Assembly: GCF_024171645.1 (NCBI RefSeq)
Contig: NZ_JALKAC010000012.1
Span: 124,001-188,000 of the forward strand
Direction: 5' to 3'
DNA from: Flavobacterium sp. HSC-32F16
GTDB taxonomy: Bacteria; Bacteroidota; Bacteroidia; Flavobacteriales; Flavobacteriaceae
DNA: 64,000 nucleotides
The notes under the pieces were generated by a model. That model was not told the origin of the DNA and made no database searches. It saw only the letters and a list, made by a program, of their open reading frames with translations. Below, one piece after another: positions 8,638-17,593 of this stretch. Numbering within the stretch: the first letter of the stretch is position 1; each line of letters opens with the position of its first letter. The position numbers and the translations under genes are program-made.

Positions 8638-11184
8638 ATGCTTCTTTTCCTGAATAATTGCTGGTTTATTAAAATTACTTTATCTTTCGGGTTGAACCAA
8701 ATCAAATTAGCAGTGCAAGAAGACCAAGTATGTGACTATTCATTTTTAAAAAACGGAGGAGAAGCAGGGACCCTGATATCGCAGAAAGATTGGAGTACTA
8801 CGCCAGTTGGAGATTTAGAAAAATGGCCCGATAATCTTCGAACTGCACTTGGAATTATGCTTGCTTCCCGTGTTCCTATGTTTATAGTCTGGGGAAGAGA
8901 GAAAACGTTTTTTTACAATGACTCTTTCCGTCCTTTTCTTGCGGATAGCGGTAAACATCCAGATTCTTTAGGAAAAGCAATAAAAATTGCTCTGCCGCCA
9001 GAATGGCAATTAGCTGCTGATGCAGTTGCAGATAGGATTGAGGAAGGTGTTTATAAATCAGAAACAAATATAGTTTCATCTGTCGTTAGAAATGGCACTT
9101 TTCAGCAGGTGTATCTTACTGTAGGATACAGCGTAATATCTAATAATCATGAAGATACTATTGATGGTATTTTTGCTACCTGTATTGAAAATTCTGCCAT
9201 TATTCCAGATGTAATAGCATCCAGTTCTGTAAGATCACACCTCAACAGTGTAGTAATGCAGTCGAATGCCGGAATTGCGCAGGCTAATATACAAGGACGC
9301 ATAGTAGAGGTTAATAACCGTTATTGCCAAATGCTGGGCTACAGCAGGGATGAAATTCTGAAAATGAATTTAGGTGAGCTGACACATCCTGAAGATTTGG
9401 AGCTTAATATGAAAATGCTGCAAGACTGTATTGCTAATGGAAATGACTTTTTGATTACAAAACGGTATATATGCCGCGATGGATCGATAATTTGGGTAAA
9501 CAACAGTATTTCTGTAGTAATGGATGCAAAGGGAGAAAAATACATTACAGCCATTGCGATAGATATTACAGCAGAAAAAGAAAAGGAAGAAAAATTGCAG
9601 GCAAGTGAAGCACACCTCCAGCTGTTAAGAGATACTGTTCCTGCCATGATTTTTTATCTCGATCACGAACAACGTTATGTTACTTACAATAGTGTATTTA
9701 GAGAATGGTTTTCTATTAAAGGAGACGAAGCTGTTGGAAAAACGGTTATGGAGTTTCTAGGAGAAGCGGCTTATGCTAAAACTCTTCCTCATCTTGAAAT
9801 CGCCTATGGCGGACAACAGGAAAAATATGAGATGTTTGCACCTTCCAGAATGGGAGTGCGCAGATGGCTTAGTATTGTTTATACACCGCACAAGGATAAT
9901 AGAGAAAAGGTTATAGGTTTGATTGTACATGCTACGGATATTACGCAGAGTAAACTAAGTGAAATTGCGCTTCGGGAAAGTGAATCTAAATTGCGATCTG
10001 CAGTAGAGGTAGCACAGCTGGGTACTTGGTCACTTGATATTGCGACAGGAATAAGCACCGTTTCAGAACGTCATGCTGCTATGTTCGGACTTAGTAATAC
10101 CTTAGTACCGTCTGAAGATGTAAGAGCTTTAATAAAACCATCAGATTATAAGAGAGTAACTGAAGCTTTTTTTGCAGCACAGAAAACAGGTTCCAGCGGA
10201 AAATATGAAGCCGAATACAGGATTATTCATGGTTTAAGCGGACAAGAAAAGGTTATTCATGCTGTAGGCCAGACTGATTTTGATGAGACTGGAAAAGCTT
10301 TGGTTATAAGCGGAACGACTCAGGATATTACGATACAGAGAGAGCTTCAATTGGCATTGGAGAGTGAGGTAGATGTTAGAACCAAAGAGCTTGCAGTTGT
10401 TTTAAAAGAACTGAAAGGAACAAATGCAGAACTCGAACAATCGAATAATGCACTTAAACATTCTAATGAAGAGCTGGCTCAGTTTGCGTATGTTGCCAGT
10501 CATGATCTTCAGGAACCTTTGCGTAAAATTCAGATTTTTGCGGCCATGCTGCAAGAAGTAAGTTCAAAACGAGATCCTAAAACTATCATTGAAAAAATTG
10601 CATTTTCCGCAGCTCGTATGAGTAAGCTGATATCTGATTTGCTTGCTTTCTCAAGATTGATCCAGCCTGAAAAAAGTTTACAGACTATAGATCTTGCTGA
10701 GATAACACAGAATGTATGGCGTGATTTCGAATTAGCTGCAACAGAGAAAAAGGCTGAAATAAGTATTGAAAATCTTCCGGTAATTCAAGCTGTAGGCTTG
10801 CAGATGAATCAGTTATTTTATAATCTCGTAAGTAATTCTCTCAAATTTATCAATCCAGATATAGCACCTCAAATAAAAATCAGTTCGGTTTTAGTTTCTC
10901 ATGATGATATGGTAAAATTTACCAATTCTCCACTGCTTAGTGTAAACTATTATCATATTTCATTTAGTGATAATGGAATTGGTTTTGAAAAAGATCATGA
11001 GGATCAGATTTTTGAAATTTTTAAGCGTCTTCATGTACAGACTATTTTTCCAGGAAGCGGGATTGGCTTGGCTTTGTGCAGAAGAATTGTCATGAATCAC
11101 CAAGGATTTATGTATGCAGAATCACAAGTGGGGCAGGGAAGTACGTTTCATATATTTCTGCCGGATCTTCCTTCAAATCAATAA
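8638..11184 (+). CDS. Multi-PAS sensor histidine kinase
   Basis: 848 aa, no membrane segment, so probably cytoplasmic. The N-terminal PAS-like region contains DWSTTPVGDLEKWPDNLRTAL, a signature start for large Bacteroidota PAS kinases. Further PAS/PAC units follow (about 200-320, 325-440, 450-580), then a coiled coil and a HisKA domain with His622 in VASHDLQEPL. The ATPase has the N-box NLVSNSLKF, DNGIGF and GSGIGLALC. It makes phosphate for a separate receiver. The convergent single-domain receiver 33 bp away is the likely partner. The input signal is not evident. Confidence 0.9.
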   Translation: MLLFLNNCWFIKITLSFGLNQIKLAVQEDQVCDYSFLKNGGEAGTLISQKDWSTTPVGDLEKWPDNLRTALGIMLASRVPMFIVWGREKTFFYNDSFRPFLADSGKHPDSLGKAIKIALPPEWQLAADAVADRIEEGVYKSETNIVSSVVRNGTFQQVYLTVGYSVISNNHEDTIDGIFATCIENSAIIPDVIASSSVRSHLNSVVMQSNAGIAQANIQGRIVEVNNRYCQMLGYSRDEILKMNLGELTHPEDLELNMKMLQDCIANGNDFLITKRYICRDGSIIWVNNSISVVMDAKGEKYITAIAIDITAEKEKEEKLQASEAHLQLLRDTVPAMIFYLDHEQRYVTYNSVFREWFSIKGDEAVGKTVMEFLGEAAYAKTLPHLEIAYGGQQEKYEMFAPSRMGVRRWLSIVYTPHKDNREKVIGLIVHATDITQSKLSEIALRESESKLRSAVEVAQLGTWSLDIATGISTVSERHAAMFGLSNTLVPSEDVRALIKPSDYKRVTEAFFAAQKTGSSGKYEAEYRIIHGLSGQEKVIHAVGQTDFDETGKALVISGTTQDITIQRELQLALESEVDVRTKELAVVLKELKGTNAELEQSNNALKHSNEELAQFAYVASHDLQEPLRKIQIFAAMLQEVSSKRDPKTIIEKIAFSAARMSKLISDLLAFSRLIQPEKSLQTIDLAEITQNVWRDFELAATEKKAEISIENLPVIQAVGLQMNQLFYNLVSNSLKFINPDIAPQIKISSVLVSHDDMVKFTNSPLLSVNYYHISFSDNGIGFEKDHEDQIFEIFKRLHVQTIFPGSGIGLALCRRIVMNHQGFMYAESQVGQGSTFHIFLPDLPSNQ

Positions 11185-11217
11185 CCTTATAATTACTGCA
11201 TTTTAATGTACTTAAAA

Positions 11218-11649
11218 TTACCCATTGTAAACAAAATTATCCTTTGTAATAGTTTGCTGTTTCCAGTTTATAGAAAGTACATGCTGCACCGATTTTTTCA
11301 AATCGCCAATAGACATTGTTTTTTTTAAATAAAGAGAAGCACCAAGATTAAAACATCTCTGAACTGTTTCAGAATTACTGGCAGTCGAAAGAATAATTAC
11401 CGGAATATCTTTTAGATTGTCCGTGTTTTTAATTTCCTTAAGCACTTCAAAGCCGTCTTTTACAGGCATATTTAAGTCCAGAAAAATTAACGAAGGCGAA
11501 GGCGGTGGATTTTGAAGCTTTTTAAGCATCTGATCTCCTAATTCAAAAAGACTTATACTTTCTCCAATCTGTTGAGCGACTTCTTCAAAAAACATTCTGT
11601 CATCTTCATCATCATCAGCATAAAATATAGTAGTCCAATTATCTTTCAT
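11218..11649 (-). CDS. Single-domain response regulator (Rcp1-like)
   Basis: 143 aa from the ATG at 11649 (MKDNWTTIF); the upstream in-frame start is TTG. Acidic pocket DDDEDD, phospho-acceptor Asp58 in LIFLDLNMPVKDG, Thr/Ser in ILSTASNS and the conserved Lys in YLKKTMS. There is no output domain, as in Rcp1-type receivers paired with PAS/phytochrome-like kinases. It is convergent with the PAS kinase, which probably phosphorylates it. Confidence 0.85.
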   Translation of the reverse strand: MKDNWTTIFYADDDEDDRMFFEEVAQQIGESISLFELGDQMLKKLQNPPPSPSLIFLDLNMPVKDGFEVLKEIKNTDNLKDIPVIILSTASNSETVQRCFNLGASLYLKKTMSIGDLKKSVQHVLSINWKQQTITKDNFVYNG

Positions 11650-12063
11650 AGTGTTATTATCAGCATACAAATATAAAAAAAGAGATATAACTTTATATAA
11701 TTAGTGGTATTTAAAAACAGTACGACCGCCTTGGTCTCATATACACATCACGATGAAGGTTATCCCGGCAAAAAATCAAATTATTTATATATCACTACAG
11801 CGGGTATTTATTTACGAAATATAGCAATTAAAAAAAACGAAATAGATTTTATGTTGTTGATAATCAATGTTTTATTAAATTAGCATACTAGTTGTATTAT
11901 CAGTTTTCATATTTAGGCACATAAAAAAGTTTTTTTAATTAGAATTTTAATTGATAAAATCTGATTTTCTTTAAATAGGTGCCTTACCCGGATTATACTG
12001 CTGTTATAGAAGTAAGATGCGTTAAAATTTATAAACCTCAATTACTCATTAAATATTAATCTT
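11650..12063. other. Gene-free stretch, about 410 bp
   Basis: AT-rich promoter-type DNA between the receiver and the hydrolase gene. No frame, hairpin or family remnant could be recognised. Confidence 0.4.
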
Positions 12064-12834
12064 ATGACAAAATCAAAATCTATTATCCTGATACATGGAA
12101 ACTTTGTAAATCAAATCAGCTGGAAAAACTGGAAAGACTATTATGAACAAAAAGGATATACCGTTTATACGCCTGCTAATCCCGGACATGATGGAATTCC
12201 TTCTGAATTAAGAAAACAAGTTCATCCTGATTTAACGAAAACGGGTTTTATAGACGTGGTTAACAATTGTATAAAACTTATTGAAACCCTGCCTGAAAAG
12301 CCATTAATTATTGGACATTCAATGGCAGGAATGGCGGCGATGAAGTTATTAGAATTAAATAAAGCCGTTGCGGCAGTAAGTATTGACGGTGCTCCTCCAA
12401 AAAATGTATTTCCTCCATTTGCAACATTAAAGTCAGTTATTCCGGCATTTGGTTTCTTTACTTCCAAAAAATATTTTATGGGAAGCCGTGATTGGTATGA
12501 CAAATGTTTTTTTAACACATTGCCAGAAAGAGATAGAGCCAGCGCTTTTGACAGTATTGCAGTTCCGGAAAGTTACAAAGTGAGCCGAGAACTGGTATTA
12601 AATTCTTTTTCGAATATTGATTTTAGTAAGCCGCACAATCCTATTTTGTTTATTGGAGGAGAAAGCGATGCTATTTTTCCTTCATCACTTACGACTACAT
12701 TAGCAAGAAAGTATAAAGATAGAAACAGCAGGGTTGACTTGAAGATTTTTCAAGGAAAAAGCCATTTTATATGTGGAGAACCAGGCTGGGAAGCTGTGGC
12801 AGATTATATTTTAGACTGGTACGAAAAATTATAA
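12064..12834 (+). CDS. Alpha/beta hydrolase, 256 aa
   Basis: Cytoplasmic alpha/beta hydrolase: oxyanion-side motif LIHGNF near the start, nucleophile elbow GHSMAG with Ser86, acid in GGESDAIFP and catalytic His in QGKSHFIC. All triad members are present. Substrate unknown. It is followed after 58 bp by another alpha/beta hydrolase on the same strand, so they may be co-transcribed. Confidence 0.8.
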   Translation: MTKSKSIILIHGNFVNQISWKNWKDYYEQKGYTVYTPANPGHDGIPSELRKQVHPDLTKTGFIDVVNNCIKLIETLPEKPLIIGHSMAGMAAMKLLELNKAVAAVSIDGAPPKNVFPPFATLKSVIPAFGFFTSKKYFMGSRDWYDKCFFNTLPERDRASAFDSIAVPESYKVSRELVLNSFSNIDFSKPHNPILFIGGESDAIFPSSLTTTLARKYKDRNSRVDLKIFQGKSHFICGEPGWEAVADYILDWYEKL

Positions 12835-12892
12835 ATAAAGTAATTCGAATAATGTGTAGAGAAATTAATACTAACAATTAAAGCAAAATACA

Positions 12893-13714
12893 ATGAGCAA
12901 GATTACAGTAAAAGACGGAACAGAGATTTATTATAAAGACTGGGGAACAGGAACACCTATTTTTTTTCATCATGGCTGGCCTTTAACAGCAGATGACTGG
13001 GATGCACAAATGCTGTTTTTTTTAGATCAGGGATTTAGGGTCATTGCATATGACAGGAGAGGACACGGGAGATCTACACAAACTTATTTGGGTAATGAAA
13101 TGGATACGTATGCGGCAGATGTGGCAGAACTTACTGCATTTTTAGATTTAAAAGATGCTGTACACATTGGGCACTCTACCGGAGGAGGTGAAGCGATTAG
13201 GTATGCAGCACAATATGGTAAAAACCGAGTATCAAAAGTGATACTTATAAGTGCCGTGACACCCTATATGATCAAAAACGAAGGCAATCCTGATGGTGTT
13301 CCTATTGAAGTATTTAACGATATCCGTTTTAATACGGCCAATAACCGCCAGCAATTTTACCACGATATTACTTTTCCGTTCTACGGATATAATAGAGAAG
13401 GTGCTGATATAAAAAAAGGAATTCAGGATAATTGGTGGCGTCAGGGAATGATGGGAGGAATAAAGGCTCATTTTGACTGTATCAAAGCATTTTCTGAAAC
13501 AGATTTTACTGAAGATTTAAAAAGTGTTGATGTTCCGATACTTATTCTTCATGGTGAAGATGACCAGATTGTACCTTATAATGTCACTGCTTTAAGAGCG
13601 ATAAAACTGGTAAAAAACGGGAAATTGATTACTTATCCCGGACTTTGTCACGGAATACCAACTACAGATGCGGATAGAGTTAATCTGGATATTCTTAATT
13701 TTATAAAATCTTAA
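12893..13714 (+). CDS. Alpha/beta hydrolase, non-heme chloroperoxidase/perhydrolase-like
   Basis: 273 aa, the standard length of the bacterial non-heme haloperoxidase family. HHGWPLTADDW is the family's oxyanion loop, Ser95 sits in GHSTGGGE, the acid in HGEDDQIVPY and the base in LCHGIPTT. Such enzymes are esterases that can also form peracids from short carboxylic acids and peroxide. No metal is needed. Terminator follows. Real substrate cannot be told. Confidence 0.85.
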   Translation: MSKITVKDGTEIYYKDWGTGTPIFFHHGWPLTADDWDAQMLFFLDQGFRVIAYDRRGHGRSTQTYLGNEMDTYAADVAELTAFLDLKDAVHIGHSTGGGEAIRYAAQYGKNRVSKVILISAVTPYMIKNEGNPDGVPIEVFNDIRFNTANNRQQFYHDITFPFYGYNREGADIKKGIQDNWWRQGMMGGIKAHFDCIKAFSETDFTEDLKSVDVPILILHGEDDQIVPYNVTALRAIKLVKNGKLITYPGLCHGIPTTDADRVNLDILNFIKS

Positions 13715-13730
13715 GTATTTTTTAGACAAA

Positions 13731-13758
13731 AAAAGCTAAATCAAAAGATTTAGCTTTT
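13731..13758. terminator. Terminator after the hydrolase pair
   Basis: Perfect 12-bp stem AAAAGCTAAATC / GATTTAGCTTTT with an AAAA loop; suits both convergent genes. Confidence 0.8.
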
Positions 13759-13814
13759 AGTATTAATCAGGTATTTGTCTAACATACAGTTTTATATGTG
13801 ATAAAAATAAAGAT

Positions 13815-14558
13815 TTATTTTAAAGCAAAGTTTATATATCCTCCATCAGCTAAGAGCTCAGTTCCAGTAATAAAACTTGCATCGTCTGAAGAAAGAAATA
13901 ATACTGTTTTTGCTATCTCGGCCGGATCGCCCAATCTTTGCATTGCAGTAGCACCTGCTAAATATTCTTTTGCTTCCTCTGGTACCACTTTATGAAGACC
14001 AGGTGTAGAAACTGGACCAGGACTTACAATATTGACACGAATTTTTCTGCCTGCCAATTCGTTTGCAGCAATCTGAGCAATTTTATTTAAAGCTCCCTTA
14101 GTAGCAGAGTAGATACTGGTTCCTAAATTAGCCGCTGTTGCTACTGTTGAAGAAGTAAATATTACTGATGAACCTTCTGCTAAATGAGGAATTAGTTTTT
14201 GAAGTGTAAAGAAATGGCCTTTAACATTGGTATTAAACTGTGCATCAAAATCGGCTTCAGTTACTTCTTCAATTGGGCTGAATACTGCTATTCCTGCATT
14301 TAAGAAAAGAACATCTAATTTATTTCCACCTTCTGCAAAAGCTTGTTCCAATACAGAAAGGTTAGATAAGTTTGACGTATCAGAAACTATAGTTTTTAAT
14401 TTTGAACTGTTAATTTCGGTTGCCGCATTTTCAAGATTTTCGCTGTTTCTTCCCGTAATCCAAACGTTTGCACCTGCTTTTATAAATTCTTTTGCTGTTG
14501 CTAATCCAATTCCTGTAGTTCCTCCTGTAATAAGGACATTTTTGTTTGTAAAATTCAT
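13815..14558 (-). CDS. SDR family oxidoreductase, 247 aa
   Basis: Classical short-chain dehydrogenase: cofactor motif TGGTTGIGLATA, ITGRN favouring NADP, NAG in LFLNAGIAVF, catalytic Ser in FTSSTVA and the YSATK Tyr/Lys pair, and the C-terminal ITGTELLADGG. Divergent from an HxlR regulator with a repeat-rich intergenic region, the usual arrangement for an HxlR-controlled oxidoreductase. A TAACTTTG box lies at 14591-14584 on this strand. Substrate unknown. Confidence 0.85.
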   Translation of the reverse strand: MNFTNKNVLITGGTTGIGLATAKEFIKAGANVWITGRNSENLENAATEINSSKLKTIVSDTSNLSNLSVLEQAFAEGGNKLDVLFLNAGIAVFSPIEEVTEADFDAQFNTNVKGHFFTLQKLIPHLAEGSSVIFTSSTVATAANLGTSIYSATKGALNKIAQIAANELAGRKIRVNIVSPGPVSTPGLHKVVPEEAKEYLAGATAMQRLGDPAEIAKTVLFLSSDDASFITGTELLADGGYINFALK

Positions 14559-14583
14559 TTTGATATATTTTAAATTTATAAAG

Positions 14584-14591
14584 CAAAGTTA
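14584..14591 (-). promoter_or_regulatory. -7 promoter box for the SDR gene
   Basis: Minus strand reads TAACTTTG, an exact TAnnTTTG match 26 bp upstream of the ATG at 14558, directly next to the GTAAC repeat region. Confidence 0.5.
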
Positions 14592-14611
14592 GATTAGTAA
14601 AGTTTATTATT

Positions 14612-14670
14612 GTTACTTTGTAACTAAAAGTAACAGTAACATTTGAGTAACAAAGTAACCTATGAGTAAC
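14612..14670. promoter_or_regulatory. Candidate HxlR operator cluster
   Basis: Inverted repeat GTTACTTTGT (14612-14621) and ACAAAGTAAC (14650-14659). GTAAC occurs six times (14620, 14630, 14636, 14647, 14655, 14666), the last inside the first codons of the HxlR gene. It spans the divergent promoter region and so could control both genes. Confidence 0.55.
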
Positions 14671-15009
14671 GAATGTCAGATTGAGCACAGAAGAGAGATA
14701 ATAGCTGTCCATGATACAATGGATATATTGAATGGGAAATGGAAAATTTCTATTATTTCATCAATCTGTTATCATAATAAAAGAAGATTTACAGATATTT
14801 TAAATGATGTAAACGGAATATCTAATAAAATGTTAAGCAAAGAATTAAAAGAATTGGAGATAAATAAACTTATAAAACGAACAGTTCTGGATACTCAGCC
14901 TGTAACAATTCATTATCAGCTCACAGAATATGGATTGACATTAAAAACTATCATAAATGACTTGGCCGAGTGGGGAATAAAGCACCGTAAAGTAATTATA
15001 GAAGGATAA
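14662..15009 (+). CDS. HxlR-family transcriptional regulator
   Basis: 115 aa winged-helix protein. Family landmarks: MDILNGKWKISIISSI, RRFTDILNDVNGISNKMLSKELKELE and the wing ending in HYQLTEYGLTL. One Cys near the N-terminus (Cys5) and another at about 36; HxlR proteins often sense electrophiles through such Cys. Probably autoregulates and controls the divergent SDR gene through the GTAAC repeats. No Shine-Dalgarno sequence precedes the ATG. Confidence 0.9.
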   Translation: MSNECQIEHRREIIAVHDTMDILNGKWKISIISSICYHNKRRFTDILNDVNGISNKMLSKELKELEINKLIKRTVLDTQPVTIHYQLTEYGLTLKTIINDLAEWGIKHRKVIIEG

Positions 15010-15179
15010 AAATTAACTTGCTTAAAAACCAGAAAATCTCAGATATTGTATAAACTGGACTATTAACAAGTTAGTAATCCTAACTACTTTTGGGTATAAT
15101 TAGAATGATAAATTAAATATTCCAGACTAATGCAATTATTTGATTAATGTCTGTTTATCCATAAATAATTTTTTTTACT

Positions 15180-15797
15180 ATGTCAAAATTTCATCTCAAT
15201 ATTCAGAAAGCAGTTCAGGGAGAATTTATACCAAATAAAATAAATTTAGCATTTGTATTTCAAGTAAATTGTCCGGGTTGTTTTATATATGGTATTCCTA
15301 TTGTGAATAATCTTTATGAATTATTTAGTAACAATGTAGGTTTTATTGGCGTAGCTACAGCTTTTGAAGATTTTGAATATAATAACGAAGCAAACTTAAA
15401 GCTGTTATTGAATAATGGTACGCTGGTGGGAGAAGTCAAAAAATATTACAATACAAATTATGGAGTTTCTAACTATTTAGAGAAGATAAAATTTCCAGCA
15501 GCTTTTGACAGTATCATATCTTCTCAAGAATTAATAGATTCAGATAAGATTGAATTGATTTGTAATGCTATTCCAAATTTTATAAATTTTTCTGAAAAAG
15601 AAAAAAAGATTTTAACCGCAAAAATTAAATCACATTACTCCCATATTCCTTTAATTGCAGAAACCTTTACACTTAACCAATTAAAAGGAACTCCATCATT
15701 TATTATCTTCGACAACAATTATAGTATTTTAGGAATGCATTTTGGTCATATAAATGAGGATATATTAAAAAACAAATTAGAAGAACTTTTAGCTTAG
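15180..15797 (+). CDS. Thioredoxin-fold protein with CPGC motif
   Basis: 205 aa, no signal peptide. Residues 22-45 hold a strand followed by NCPGCFIYGIP, a thioredoxin-like redox pair, and GTPSFIIFD near the C-terminus supplies the cis-Pro loop. Between them is an insertion of about 110 residues. Likely a cytoplasmic TlpA/AhpC-type oxidoreductase. Partner unknown. Stands alone. Confidence 0.7.
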   Translation: MSKFHLNIQKAVQGEFIPNKINLAFVFQVNCPGCFIYGIPIVNNLYELFSNNVGFIGVATAFEDFEYNNEANLKLLLNNGTLVGEVKKYYNTNYGVSNYLEKIKFPAAFDSIISSQELIDSDKIELICNAIPNFINFSEKEKKILTAKIKSHYSHIPLIAETFTLNQLKGTPSFIIFDNNYSILGMHFGHINEDILKNKLEELLA

Positions 15798-16135
15798 TTT
15801 AAAAAATAGTTGAGGTTCTAAATTTAAATAGATCATCTATAAAAAATATTTTTTACCGAATAATTCTCTTTCTATTTTAATTCCATTATAACAGCTTTTA
15901 GTTTTTTGATCTGATTATTTCCAGAAGGAAGGCTTAATAAATTTTCCTTGTGCATACTTTCAAATGTCATCTCTGTCTTCTCAAATGATATTAATTTTCT
16001 TCTGCTGTATTTTGTATTTAAATTTAATCTGCTGGGAATTGTATAACTTCTTGCGGAAATTAAATACTACGAAGCAGTATCTGCATTTGTACCTTTATTA
16101 TTAAGTTAAAATATTTATAATCAAAATAATAAGTT
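15798..16135. other. Gene-free stretch, 338 bp, with one doubtful small frame
   Basis: On the minus strand a frame open from about 16063 to a stop at 15872-15874 could encode a 32-residue peptide from ATG 15970 (MTFESMHKENLLSLP...). It may be a small gene or a remnant; nothing else supports it. Confidence 0.3.
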
Positions 16136-16303
16136 ATGGCAGAAATTAAAATTGAGAAAAAAAAGCCAGTATGGCCATGGATAGCAGTGGTACTGTTAAT
16201 CGCAGCACTTGTATACTTCGTATTCTTAAGGGATAACGAGACAACAACTGAAAGAAACGTAGAAATCGAAAATGCGGCAAGTACAGACACTATAGCAAAT
16301 TAA
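16136..16303 (+). CDS. Small single-pass membrane protein, 55 aa
   Basis: Short frame from ATG 16136 to TAA 16301-16303. A basic N-terminus (MAEIKIEKKKP) precedes one clear membrane helix at residues 13-31 (WPWIAVVLLIAALVYFVFL) and a polar, acidic tail. The charge pattern predicts the N-terminus inside. It lies just upstream of the PRC-barrel gene on the same strand, in a region of stress-type genes. Function unknown. Confidence 0.75.
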   Translation: MAEIKIEKKKPVWPWIAVVLLIAALVYFVFLRDNETTTERNVEIENAASTDTIAN

Positions 16304-16445
16304 TTATTTGTGAGTAAAGCAGTACTTTAAAGTTTAAACACGTTAGAAGATATTTTTGCTGCTAATAGAAATTGACTGTCTGCATTTTAGAGTTTTATTT
16401 ACTGGAAGCAGCAGAAAAATTATAGTCAATATTAAAAAAAAACAT

Positions 16446-16958
16446 ATGGAAAATAAAGAAAGAAATTTATACAGAATGGACGAACTTTCTGGTTACAAAA
16501 TTGCCTCAAACTATTCTGATGTAAGAGGCTGGAAAATAGTAGATGCCGACAATCGTACTATAGGAACAATAGATAATCTTTGGGTTAATAAAGATATGCA
16601 GCGCGTTGTTTATCTTGATGTAAACGTCGATAAAAAATTAATTGAAGATAGTCATAATGAGATACATGATGCTATAGCAAACGACAACGGAAGAGAATTT
16701 GTTTATAAGGACGGAGACAGTCATATTATAATACCAATTGGATCAGTAAGTATAAATAAAGACACAAAAATTGTTATGGCTAACAGTATTGCTTATGAAA
16801 CATTTAGAAACACAAGCAGATATAACAGACAGCATAATTTTGACAGGGATTACGAAAGAAATGTACTGAAATCATACTATCCTAAAAATGATTCAGGTTT
16901 TGGATCTGATAGTGATGATGATAATTTTTACAATCGTAGAGAATTTGACAATCACTAA
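16446..16958 (+). CDS. PRC-barrel domain protein, 170 aa
   Basis: Started at ATG 16446 (MENKERNLYRMDELSGYKIAS); the longer frame begins at a non-ATG codon with a non-conserved leader. Residues about 12-110 form a PRC-barrel, the fold of photosynthetic reaction-centre H subunits and ribosome maturation factor RimM: VRGWKIVDADNRTIGTIDNLWV, RVVYLDV, HIIIPIGSVSI. The rest is Asn/Asp/Arg-rich and probably disordered. Often found with stress genes in Bacteroidota. Molecular role unknown. Confidence 0.8.
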   Translation: MENKERNLYRMDELSGYKIASNYSDVRGWKIVDADNRTIGTIDNLWVNKDMQRVVYLDVNVDKKLIEDSHNEIHDAIANDNGREFVYKDGDSHIIIPIGSVSINKDTKIVMANSIAYETFRNTSRYNRQHNFDRDYERNVLKSYYPKNDSGFGSDSDDDNFYNRREFDNH

Positions 16959-16992
16959 ATAAGAGCAATGATTTCGAAACCTCAAAATGGAT

Positions 16993-17031
16993 AAAAAAAA
17001 GACCAAACATTTAATGTTTGGTCTTTTTTTT
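16993..17031 (+). terminator. Strong terminator after the PRC-barrel gene
   Basis: Perfect stem GACCAAACAT (17001-17010) and ATGTTTGGTC (17014-17023) flanked by A and T runs. Confidence 0.85.
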
Positions 17032-17145
17032 ATTGATTAGCAGTGACTCTACTGATTATACGGAATAGCTAATTAATGGAAATTGTATAATAGGAAAACG
17101 TAATTGTGTAAAACCTTAAATTTTATTCTCATTTAATTTAGTTGT

Positions 17146-17547
17146 ATGAAGTACAGAAATATATTACTTGTAGACGATGATACTGATGAGACAGAAATAT
17201 TTGTAATGGCTGTAAATGCAATTAATCAAAAGATTAAATACTCAGTAGAAAATAATGCGCTGGATGCTTTAAAAAAGCTGCAAAATTCAAAACTATCTCC
17301 TGATATAATTTTTCTGGATTACCATATGCCTTATCTTGATGGAACTGAGTTTCTTAAATTGCTGCGTGATGTAAAAGAACTGAAAAAAATACCAGTTGTA
17401 CTTTACTCAGGACATTCAGGCACCATGTTAAAAGACGCTGAAGACAAATTTAAAAAAGTACAATTTTTAAAGAAACAAGGGGATTTTAAAAAACTTATTG
17501 AATTATTAAGAGGTATAATTATGCCAGAAGAATCGGCAAAAAAATGA
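17146..17547 (+). CDS. Single-domain response regulator
   Basis: 133 aa CheY-like receiver: acidic triad VDDDTD at 9-14, phospho-acceptor Asp58 in IIFLDYHMPYLDG, Ser in VLYSGHS and Lys in FLKKQGD. No output domain. No kinase is adjacent, so it is an orphan here. It may act with a PAS kinase elsewhere. Confidence 0.85.
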   Translation: MKYRNILLVDDDTDETEIFVMAVNAINQKIKYSVENNALDALKKLQNSKLSPDIIFLDYHMPYLDGTEFLKLLRDVKELKKIPVVLYSGHSGTMLKDAEDKFKKVQFLKKQGDFKKLIELLRGIIMPEESAKK

Positions 17548-17593
17548 TTTTTTTTGTGATCAATATCTTTATTATTAATTTATTATAGATTAT

